From: Acidobacteriota bacterium
GTDB taxonomy: Bacteria; Acidobacteriota; Terriglobia; Bryobacterales; Bryobacteraceae
Direction of reading: 5' to 3'
Length of the DNA stretch: 12,873 nt
Assembly: GCA_947466555.1 (NCBI GenBank)
Contig: CANIFK010000063.1
Coordinates: forward strand, 1-12,873
In this document: positions 1-6,928 of the stretch, piece by piece
How positions within the stretch are numbered: position 1 is the stretch's first letter
How the letters are laid out: every line of letters begins with the position of its first letter
Position numbers and translations under genes: made by a program
The notes under the pieces: model-generated
The model's input: only the letters and a program-made list of their open reading frames with translations
Told to the model about the DNA's origin: nothing
Databases searched by the model: none

Positions 1-7
1 AGGGACG

Positions 8-607
8 CTAGTAGAGCTTGGTTTTGTAGGCTTCTTCGATGGAGGCTTGCATGGCTTCGGCGGTGTCGTCGACCTGGATCTGGTCCTTGAGCATGTGGCC
101 GTAAGGCGGGAGCGGGGCCTTGTAATCGTCGTGCCAGAGCTTGGAGCGGATGAGGGCCTTACCGCAGTGGAGGAAGGCCTCGTGGACGGTGATGATGAGG
201 GCGGTGGCGGGGTGGTTGTTGTTCGTCGTCCAGCGGTGGATGATTTCGGGGTCGGCGGTGATGTGGGCGGTGCCGTTGACGCGGAGGGTTTCCTGGGCGC
301 CGGGGATGAAGAAGAGCAGGCCGACGGCGGGGTTTGCGAGGACGTTGGTGAGAGAGTCGAGCCGGTTGTTGCCGCGCCAGTCGGGGACGCCGAGGGTGTG
401 GTCGTCGAGGATGTGGACGAAGCCAGGAGCATCGCCGCGGGGGGTGACGTCGGCGCCATCGGGGCCTTGGGTGGCGAGGGTGCAGAAGGGGCTTTTTTCG
501 ATGAAGGCGCGGCAGTGTTTGTCGAGCTTGTGTTGGGTTTTGAGCCGGGCGCGTTCGAGTACGGGCGGGTAGAGGGCGCGGAGTTCGTCGAGGGTGGTGA
601 TGGGCAT
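8..607 (-). CDS. Pyridoxamine 5'-phosphate oxidase-family (PPOX split-barrel) flavoprotein
   Basis: A 199-residue protein of the PPOX-type FMN-binding split-barrel superfamily, closest by memory to the MSMEG_1061-like subgroup. Members are cytoplasmic and bind FMN or F420; the substrate here is unknown. The N-terminal helix segment (about residues 5-38) carries the subgroup pattern HCRAFIEKSPF, followed by barrel strands CTLAT (42-46), the flavin-contact region DVTPRGDAPGFV (53-64), PDWRGNNR (75-82) and ANPAVGLLFFIPG (91-103). The length is normal for the subgroup. There is no signal peptide. The ATG at 607 fits the family N-terminus, although no Shine-Dalgarno is visible just upstream. It is divergent from the receptor gene, with 74 bp between them. 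Family call is firm; true PdxH activity is unlikely because the protein lacks the usual PdxH C-terminal region as far as I can judge. Confidence 0.88.
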   Translation of the reverse strand: MPITTLDELRALYPPVLERARLKTQHKLDKHCRAFIEKSPFCTLATQGPDGADVTPRGDAPGFVHILDDHTLGVPDWRGNNRLDSLTNVLANPAVGLLFFIPGAQETLRVNGTAHITADPEIIHRWTTNNNHPATALIITVHEAFLHCGKALIRSKLWHDDYKAPLPPYGHMLKDQIQVDDTAEAMQASIEEAYKTKLY

Positions 608-621
608 AGAGGATACGACTA

Positions 622-651
622 TTGCGTTGTAGTTCTTCGATGATATATAAA
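622..651 (+). promoter_or_regulatory. Candidate sigma-70-like promoter for the receptor operon
   Basis: TTGCGT at 622-627 and TATATA at 644-649 are separated by 16 bp (or 18 bp to TATAAA at 646-651). The AT-rich core contrasts with the GC-rich surroundings and lies 31-36 bp upstream of the GTG start at 682. On the other strand TTGAAC (666-661) and TATCAT (645-640), only 15 bp apart, could serve the divergent flavoprotein gene, so the element may be bidirectional. Consensus matching only. Confidence 0.38.
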
Positions 652-681
652 CAACGCACCGTTCAATTAACAGAGGTCAAC

Positions 682-3600
682 GTGAGACTATTGCTTTTGC
701 TTTGTTTGCCCGTCCTGGCGATGGCGCAGGACACCCGTGGTGGTATATCAGGAACTGTCAGCGATTCACAGAAGGCAGTGATTGCCGGCGCGTCGGTATT
801 GGTGGCGAACACCGATAACGGGACGAACACGCGGCTGACGACAAATGGGAATGGGTATTACGAAGCCCCGTTGCTGCTGCCGGGCGAGTACCGGATTACT
901 GTCGAGAATGCCGGGTTTAAGAAGTCCGTACGGACGGGTGTTACCGTCGGCATTGGCGACCGGCTGCAGGTGGACTTCTCGTTGGAAGTGGGCGGGACGA
1001 CGGAGAGTGTCACTGTTACCTCGGAAGCGCCGATGTTGGATACGAACGCGGTGACGACGGGCCGTTCGATGACGCACAGGGAGGTGATGGACCTGCCGGT
1101 GCTGGGAAACAACGTCAGCATGCTGGCGCGGCTGGCGCCGGGCGTGCAGGTGCCGGGGACGACGCAATCGCTGCTGCAGGGGCAGGTGGGCGGCGGGTCG
1201 GCGTACACGATGCCCGGGGGCGTGGGCGGGAATGAGTGGTCGATGGATGGGGCGTCGACGAACGGGACGGACCGGCGGACGGCGATCATGCCGAGCCCCG
1301 ATATTGTGGACGAATTCAAGATTGAGACGTCGAACTTCGATGCTTCGTTTGGGCATTCGACGGGGTTGAATGTTTCGATGTCGACGAAGGCGGGCGCGAA
1401 TGCGCTGCACGGGTCGGCTACGTATCAGTACTTCAATCAGCGCTGGAACGCGGCGTCGTTCTTCGTGAAGCAGAGCCGCTATGCGAATATCGCGGCGCTG
1501 CGGGCAGCGGGAAAGACGGGCGAGGCCGACGCGCTGGCCGGGACGCCGATGGTGCCGCCGGGCCACACGAATAACTATCACGGGACGATCAGCGGGCCGG
1601 TGGTGATTCCGAAAGTAATCGACGGGCGGAACAAGCTGTTCTTCTTCCTGGGCTATTCGGGGTTGAAGAACCAGCAGGCGGCGCGGCCGAGCGAGATCAA
1701 CTACACGGTGCCGACGCTGGCACAGCGGAATGGCGACTTTTCGGGGCTGTTGAATGTGGCGGTGAACCCGTCGCGGTACCAGGTGTATGACCCGTTGACG
1801 ACGCGGCCGGACCCGGCGCGCGCCGGGCATTTTGTGCGCACGCCGTTCGCCGGGAACGTGCTGCCGAAGGCGCGGATGACGAACCCGATGTACGACTTCT
1901 ACACGAAGCGGATGCCGGTGCCGAATAACGATCCCACGGATCCGCGGCAGGAGCCGTTGAACAATTATCTGGCGACGGGGATGCCGAACAACGTCACCTA
2001 TAGTTCGTGGAATAACCGCACCGATTATCAGTTGAACGACAAGCACCGGTTCTTCTTCCGGTGGCTGAAGAGCAGCTATCTGGAAGACGCGCAGGACTTC
2101 ACCTATCAGACCGAAGCGGGGTTGATGGCGTGGAACGAGAAGCGACCGGCGAAGTCGGCGGCGATGGACTGGACGTGGACGAAGAGCGGCGCAACGGTGA
2201 TGAATGTCAGCGTGGACGCGACGCAGTTCCTGATTCAGAACCAGCGGTTGGGGACGCGCAAGTATAAGCCTTCCGACGCGGGGCTGCCGTCGTACATGGA
2301 TACCAAGTGCGGCGCGAGCTGCGTGATGCCGCGCGTGAACTGGCCGGGGATGACGTATTGGGGCGGCGACATGATCATGAGCACCAACGTGGACCCGGGG
2401 CCGATTGGCCGGCAGCAGGGATTGAAGTACAACATCAGCCACATTCGCGGTTCGCATTCGCTGCGCGGAGGCATCGATTTCCGTCAGCACTACCGCACGA
2501 ACATTCAGAACGGCGGGTTTACTTCGGGGCAGTTCACGTTTGCCAACACGTATGTGCGGAAGGATGAGGACGGGTTCAACGCGGCCGGGACGCTGGGGCT
2601 GACGTGGGCGGCGTTCGCACTGGGCATGCCGAGCGGGATGAGCGTGGACACCAACGACACGTTTGCGCTGATGAACCCCTACTACGGCTGGTACGCGCAG
2701 GACACCTGGCGCGTGACGCGGACGTTGACGCTGACGCTGGGATTGCGGATGGAGTACGAGCTGGGCCCGACCGAGCGTTACAACCGCGCCATCACGACGT
2801 TTGATCCGAAATTGGCGCTGCCGATTACGGCGGCGGCGCAGGCGGCCTATGCGCGGAACCCGCTGCCGGAAGTGCCGGCGAGCCAGTTCCTGGTGCAGGG
2901 CGGCAATCTGTACGCGGGCGTGAACGGGGCGGACCGGAAGTTGTGGCGGAACGAATTGATGTATTTGCCACGGCTGGCGCTGGCATGGCAGGTGAATACG
3001 AAGACCGTGGTTCGCGGCGGATACGGGATGTATTTCGACACGTTGAATGCGCTGAACCAGGGGCCGGACCAGTATGGCTATTCGCGGACGACGAACACCG
3101 TGCTGACCAATGACTTCGGGCAGACGTGGCGCGCGGGGGATCCGTTGAACGGGAAGAGCCCGTTGACCGATCCGTTCCCGGTGCGCGCGGATGGCACGCG
3201 GTTCGACACGCCGTTCCGCAACTCGCTGGGCGAGATGGCGCGCATTGGGCAGGGCTTCACGTACACCGACTACAACCGCCAGCATCCGCGGGTGCAGCGT
3301 TGGCGCGCGGGCGTGCAGCGGGAACTAAGCGGGAACATGATGGTGGAGGCTTCCTACTGGGGCCAGTGGGCGGATCGCGTAGGGCTGACGGCCCGCGAGG
3401 ACGCGTTGCCGGAATCGTATTTCGCGACGGGGAACGTGCGGAACAACACGATTGCCAACGAACTGAACCGCCAAGTGCCGAACCCGTATTTCATTGGGAA
3501 TTTCGCGGCACTGCAGACGTCGAACCCGGTGCTGTACCAACAGCTCTCGACCCTGGGTGCGTTCCAGAGCGCGACGGTGGCGAAGAACCGTTTGTTGCGG

Positions 3601-4347
3601 CCGTTGTCGGCCGTGAACGGGTTGTTCAACAACGCGACGCCGACGGGATTGGCCAGGACGCACGCGTTTGAATTCAACTTCCAGCGGCGCATGTCCAAAG
3701 GCTTCAACGTGAACGCGTCGTACACGCGGATGTTCCAGAAGAACAAGACGATTCTGGAGAACGAGTTCAACACGTCGCCCACCATCTGGTGGGACAGCGA
3801 CACGGCGCGGCCGCACCGCTTAACGGCGACGGCGATTATGGAACTGCCATTCGGCAAGGGCCGGGCGTACTTCCAGAAGGGCATCTTGAACCACGTGCTG
3901 GGCGGGTGGCAATCCGCGTTGACCTATGAGTTCCAGAACGGGCCGCTGCTGGCGTGGGGGAACAACTTCTACTACGGCGATGTGAGCAAGTTTGAAGCCG
4001 ACGCGACATCGACGCCGAAGACGCTAAACCAGTGGTTCAACACCGGACTGCCGTTTGAGAAGAACGGAAACAACAATCCGGCGGCGTTCCATACGCGTAT
4101 TTTCCCGCGCTATTTCAATGGGCTCCGGGCCGATGGGTTGAACCAGTGGAATGCGAATCTGTTGCGTGAGTTCCGTGTGGTGGAGCGGCTGCGTATGCAG
4201 TTCCGCGCGGATGTGATTAACTTGCAGAATCGGTCGCAGATGAGCGCGCCGGAAGTGAATCCGACGTCGACGAACTTTGGGCGTGTGACGAGCCAGACGT
4301 CGTCGCTGAACCGGTTCTATCAGGTGCAGATGCGCCTGCAGTTTTAA
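682..4347 (+). CDS. Oar-like TonB-dependent outer-membrane receptor with carboxypeptidase-regulatory domain
   Basis: A 1221-residue outer-membrane protein of the large TonB-dependent 'Oar/SusC-like' type common in Acidobacteriota, expected to import or bind a large substrate. I chose GTG at 682 because it directly gives the signal peptide MRLLLLLCLPVLAMA (cleavage about 15/16) and has AGAGG at 672-676; the in-frame ATG at 640 and TTG at 622 lie inside the candidate promoter. Domains: CarboxypepD_reg-like beta-sandwich at about 21-102 (GTVSD, NGNGYYEAPLLLPGEY), plug at about 115-225 (ESVTVTSEAP, SMDGASTNG, FKIETSNFDASFG), then a beta-barrel ending in an aromatic residue (QVQMRLQF), the usual outer-membrane insertion signal. 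C543 and C547 (CGASC) are the only mature-region cysteines I see and may form a loop disulfide. It is 11 bp upstream of the dehydratase-like gene. Substrate unknown. Confidence 0.93.
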   Translation: MRLLLLLCLPVLAMAQDTRGGISGTVSDSQKAVIAGASVLVANTDNGTNTRLTTNGNGYYEAPLLLPGEYRITVENAGFKKSVRTGVTVGIGDRLQVDFSLEVGGTTESVTVTSEAPMLDTNAVTTGRSMTHREVMDLPVLGNNVSMLARLAPGVQVPGTTQSLLQGQVGGGSAYTMPGGVGGNEWSMDGASTNGTDRRTAIMPSPDIVDEFKIETSNFDASFGHSTGLNVSMSTKAGANALHGSATYQYFNQRWNAASFFVKQSRYANIAALRAAGKTGEADALAGTPMVPPGHTNNYHGTISGPVVIPKVIDGRNKLFFFLGYSGLKNQQAARPSEINYTVPTLAQRNGDFSGLLNVAVNPSRYQVYDPLTTRPDPARAGHFVRTPFAGNVLPKARMTNPMYDFYTKRMPVPNNDPTDPRQEPLNNYLATGMPNNVTYSSWNNRTDYQLNDKHRFFFRWLKSSYLEDAQDFTYQTEAGLMAWNEKRPAKSAAMDWTWTKSGATVMNVSVDATQFLIQNQRLGTRKYKPSDAGLPSYMDTKCGASCVMPRVNWPGMTYWGGDMIMSTNVDPGPIGRQQGLKYNISHIRGSHSLRGGIDFRQHYRTNIQNGGFTSGQFTFANTYVRKDEDGFNAAGTLGLTWAAFALGMPSGMSVDTNDTFALMNPYYGWYAQDTWRVTRTLTLTLGLRMEYELGPTERYNRAITTFDPKLALPITAAAQAAYARNPLPEVPASQFLVQGGNLYAGVNGADRKLWRNELMYLPRLALAWQVNTKTVVRGGYGMYFDTLNALNQGPDQYGYSRTTNTVLTNDFGQTWRAGDPLNGKSPLTDPFPVRADGTRFDTPFRNSLGEMARIGQGFTYTDYNRQHPRVQRWRAGVQRELSGNMMVEASYWGQWADRVGLTAREDALPESYFATGNVRNNTIANELNRQVPNPYFIGNFAALQTSNPVLYQQLSTLGAFQSATVAKNRLLRPLSAVNGLFNNATPTGLARTHAFEFNFQRRMSKGFNVNASYTRMFQKNKTILENEFNTSPTIWWDSDTARPHRLTATAIMELPFGKGRAYFQKGILNHVLGGWQSALTYEFQNGPLLAWGNNFYYGDVSKFEADATSTPKTLNQWFNTGLPFEKNGNNNPAAFHTRIFPRYFNGLRADGLNQWNANLLREFRVVERLRMQFRADVINLQNRSQMSAPEVNPTSTNFGRVTSQTSSLNRFYQVQMRLQF

Positions 4348-4351
4348 GGAG
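4346..4351 (+). promoter_or_regulatory. Shine-Dalgarno overlapping the receptor stop codon
   Basis: AAGGAG lies 7 bp before the ATG at 4359. Its first two bases are the last two of the receptor TAA stop, so a ribosome terminating on the receptor sits on this site. This suggests translational coupling of the two genes. Confidence 0.75.
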
Positions 4352-4358
4352 AGTTTTC

Positions 4359-5576
4359 ATGATGGACACAAAGATGGACAGACGCTCGCTACTGCGCGGC
4401 GCGGTGGGGACGGCGGGGATCGTCGGCATTGAATCGACGTTCGGCGCGCTGCGGACCGACGCGGCGGCGGTGGGGCCGAAGGACAAGATCAAGGTCACAA
4501 AGATCGAGAGTTTTGTTCTAAAGAACTCGTGGGTGTTCGTGAAGATTTCGACCGATGCCGGGATCACCGGGTGGGGCGAAATGTTGAAGGACGACGCGAA
4601 GGCGTGCGCCGCCGGGGCGTTGGAGGTCGGCCACTATCTGGTGGGCCAGGATCCGACGCGCGTGACGCACCACTGGCAGGCAATTCACCGCGGCGCGTTC
4701 TATCGCGGCGGGCCGGTGAAGACGGCGATTTCGAGCGGTATCGACCAGGCGCTGTGGGACATTACCGGCAAGGTTTACGGCGTGCCGGTGCACCGCTTGA
4801 TGGGCGGGCCGACGCGGGACAAGGTACGTGTGTACGGGACCGTCAGCGAGAAGACGGGCGTGAACGCAATGAAGGCGATGGTCCGCGGGAACAAGCGGGC
4901 GCCTTACAAGTACAACGAAGGCATGGGGCTGGTGGAAGAGGTGGTGGACCGCTTCAAGAGCCTGCGGGAGAAGATGGGCAAGTACGTCGACATCGGCGTG
5001 GAGTTCCACGGCGCGGTGCAGCCGCCGACGGCGATGACGATCATGAAGGCGCTGGAGCCGTATCATCCCTGGTTCTACGAAGAGTCGGCGCAGGCGTTGA
5101 ACGTGGACGTGATGGCGGAGATGGCGAAGAAGACTCACATCCCGTTTGCCACCGGCGAGCGGATCTTCACCAAGTGGGGCTTCAAGGAGATTCTGGAGAA
5201 GCGGGCGGCGACGATTCTGCAGCCGGACATCTGCTACGCCGGCGGCATTACGGAACTGAAGATTATTGCGGGGATGGCGGAGGCGTACTATTCGCCGCTC
5301 GCGCCGCATAATCCGCAAGGGCCGTGTTCGCTGGCTGCGAGTTTGCAGCTGGCCGCGTCGATTCCGAACTTCCTGATTCAGGAGCGCGGCGACAACGAAT
5401 ACACGGACCTGTTGGCGAAGCCGCTGCCGCCGGTAGTGGGCGGGTACCGGCCGCTGCTGACCGAGCCGGGCCTGGGTATCACGATTGACGAGAACAAGTT
5501 GATGGCGCAGGTGGGCGAGCCGCGGCCGTACCGGACGGCGTACGACGAAGACGACGGTTCGGTCGTCGACTGGTAG
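4359..5576 (+). CDS. Tat-exported mandelate racemase/muconate lactonizing (D-galactonate dehydratase-like) enzyme
   Basis: A 405-residue enolase-superfamily protein most like D-galactonate dehydratase (DgoD), which removes water from a sugar acid to give a 2-keto-3-deoxy acid. Compared with E. coli DgoD (from memory: metal ligands D183, E209, E235; acid/base H185, H285) the spacing fits exactly: E215, E241, E267, H217 and H317, in EFHGAV, YEES, TGERIF and LAPHNPQGP. The first ligand is Glu instead of Asp, and the usual EEP is EES. TIM-barrel landmarks GGPTRDKVRVYG (149-160) and ILQPDICYAGGIT (286-298) are present. The N-terminus has a twin-arginine segment DRRSLLRG (7-14), a mildly hydrophobic stretch and AAA (35-37), suggesting periplasmic export; DgoD itself is cytoplasmic. 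A second Met at residue 2 is an alternative start. Superfamily is certain; substrate is not. Confidence 0.9.
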   Translation: MMDTKMDRRSLLRGAVGTAGIVGIESTFGALRTDAAAVGPKDKIKVTKIESFVLKNSWVFVKISTDAGITGWGEMLKDDAKACAAGALEVGHYLVGQDPTRVTHHWQAIHRGAFYRGGPVKTAISSGIDQALWDITGKVYGVPVHRLMGGPTRDKVRVYGTVSEKTGVNAMKAMVRGNKRAPYKYNEGMGLVEEVVDRFKSLREKMGKYVDIGVEFHGAVQPPTAMTIMKALEPYHPWFYEESAQALNVDVMAEMAKKTHIPFATGERIFTKWGFKEILEKRAATILQPDICYAGGITELKIIAGMAEAYYSPLAPHNPQGPCSLAASLQLAASIPNFLIQERGDNEYTDLLAKPLPPVVGGYRPLLTEPGLGITIDENKLMAQVGEPRPYRTAYDEDDGSVVDW

Positions 5577-5583
5577 GTGAAAG

Positions 5584-5610
5584 GGGGGAGCTGACCGCTC
5601 CCCCTTTTTT
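5584..5610 (+). terminator. Intrinsic terminator of the receptor/dehydratase operon
   Basis: GGGGGAGC (5584-5591) pairs with GCTCCCCC (5597-5604) around a 5-base loop, followed by six T (5605-5610). It begins 8 bases after the stop at 5576. The convergent DUF1552 gene stops at 5609, inside the T-run; read on the minus strand the same stem is followed only by a weak CTTTC tail, so termination from that side would be less efficient. Confidence 0.88.
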
Positions 5611-6928
5611 ACAGGTCGGCCAGGCGGGCGTCGGCGTCGCCGAAACGGTCGAGCTTGACGCCCATGCGGTCCATGATCGATAGGTACAGGCTGGCGGCCT
5701 TGCGGTTCTCGTTGCCCCGTTCCAGGTAGTCCAGGTTGCGGCCGGTTTTGAGCGTGCCTCCGCCCTTTCCGGCGAGAATCAGCGGCATCTGGTCGGCGCC
5801 GTGGGTGTCGCCGTCGAACAGGTTGGAGCCGCCCAGGAGCATGGAGTTATCGAGGAGCGACTGGCCGCCTTCGTCGATCGCTTTCAGGCGCTTGATCAGG
5901 TAGGCGAACTGCTCCATGTGGAACTGATTCGTCTTCAGGTACATCGCCTCGGCGGCGGCGGCTTTGCCGTTGTGGGTCAGGTCCAAGTGCAGCGCGCCTT
6001 TAACCCCTTCCAGGAACTTGAAGTTCATCTGGGAAAGGTCGTTGTTCAACATGAGCGTAACGATGCGGGTCTTGTCCATCTGGAAGGCGAGGACGGTGAG
6101 ATCGAGCATCAGCTTCATGTGATCGGGCACGTTCTGCGGGAGCTTGTCGCTGGGCCGGGGCATGTTGGGCTTGGCGAGCGTCGGCTTCCAGCCTTCGATG
6201 CGCTCTTCCTTGCCGGCGCGCTCGATCCGTTTTTCGATGTCGCGGATGGACTCGAGGTACTCGTCGAGCTTCACCTTATCGTTACGGCTGATCTTGGGCT
6301 GGAGCGAGTGGGAGTCTTCGAGAACCGAGTCAAGAATCGTCTTGTCCAAAGCCCGGCCAGAGCCGTCGCCGACAAGCTGATCGAACGTGCGGGCGGGGTA
6401 GATTTCCTTCGTCGCGGGCTTGGTGGGCGAGGCCCAGGAGATGCAGCTGCCGTAGATCATCGACAGGCCGTCTTCGAGGCGCAGTTCGTTCGGTTCGACA
6501 CCAAGGGCGAGCGACGGGACAGCGGTCTGGGAGCCGATACGCTGCGCCAGCACCTGATCGAAGGAAGTCCCAACGCGGATGTCGGCCGGGTCCAGCGAGA
6601 CCTTGGCGCCGGAGAGCATGTTGGGCATGCGGCCGAGGTGAGGGCTGGTGGAGACGAAGGCCTGCTGGTTGTAGAGGCCGCGGAGGAAGTTGATGTCCTC
6701 GCGGTGGGGCAGCATGGGCTTGACGGCTTCGCCGAGTTCCATCTGCGCTCCCTGGCCCTTAGCCCACCAGTGGATGGGTTCAACGCCGTTGGAGAAATAG
6801 ACGCAGGCAAAGCGGACGGGGGCCTTGTTATTGGCCGTGGTGGCGGCGGAGAGCGACTCCATCCAGGGCAGCGCGAGAGCGACGCCGGTGCCGCGGAGAA
6901 AGTGGCGGCGGGAGGGGGTGAGTTTCAT
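5609..6928 (-). CDS. DUF1552 family protein, Tat-secreted
   Basis: A 439-residue DUF1552 protein of unknown biochemical function. The family is common in Planctomycetes, Verrucomicrobia and Acidobacteriota, usually beside a DUF1592-type cytochrome, as here. The N-terminus has a clear Tat motif SRRHFLRG (6-13), hydrophobic GVALALPWM and a likely cleavage near SLSA (25-28). Recognisable family segments: RFACVYFSNGVEP (39-51), PMLPHREDINFLRGL (71-85), PHLGRMPNMLSG (97-108), NDLSQMNFKF (296-305), FHMEQFAYLIKRLKA (336-350) and LLDNSMLLGGSNLFDGDTHG (358-377). The last resembles the DUF1501/alkaline-phosphatase-like fold, so a metal-dependent role is possible but unproven. The ATG overlaps the upstream TGA as ATGA, and AAGGA (6942-6938) lies 9 bp before it within the upstream gene, so translation is probably coupled. 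Length is typical. Confidence 0.92.
   Translation of the reverse strand: MKLTPSRRHFLRGTGVALALPWMESLSAATTANNKAPVRFACVYFSNGVEPIHWWAKGQGAQMELGEAVKPMLPHREDINFLRGLYNQQAFVSTSPHLGRMPNMLSGAKVSLDPADIRVGTSFDQVLAQRIGSQTAVPSLALGVEPNELRLEDGLSMIYGSCISWASPTKPATKEIYPARTFDQLVGDGSGRALDKTILDSVLEDSHSLQPKISRNDKVKLDEYLESIRDIEKRIERAGKEERIEGWKPTLAKPNMPRPSDKLPQNVPDHMKLMLDLTVLAFQMDKTRIVTLMLNNDLSQMNFKFLEGVKGALHLDLTHNGKAAAAEAMYLKTNQFHMEQFAYLIKRLKAIDEGGQSLLDNSMLLGGSNLFDGDTHGADQMPLILAGKGGGTLKTGRNLDYLERGNENRKAASLYLSIMDRMGVKLDRFGDADARLADL

Noticed and set aside
47..643. 198-codon plus-strand frame over the PPOX gene
   Set aside because: Low-complexity Val/Gly/Asp/Glu composition; the minus strand has clear PPOX motifs.
622..681. 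Earlier starts (TTG 622, ATG 640) for the receptor
   Set aside because: They would put 14-20 polar residues before a perfect signal peptide and lie within the candidate promoter; GTG 682 has its own Shine-Dalgarno.
766..3285. 839-codon open frame on the minus strand opposite the receptor gene
   Set aside because: The translation is Arg/His/Pro/Val-rich without recognisable domains, as expected for the antisense of GC-biased codons, while the plus strand encodes a clear signal peptide, plug and barrel.
4518..5318. Open frames on both strands (minus 4518-5318; plus 4529-5311) inside the dehydratase-like gene
   Set aside because: Arg/His- or Gly/Arg-rich shadows of a gene with all catalytic positions in the main frame.
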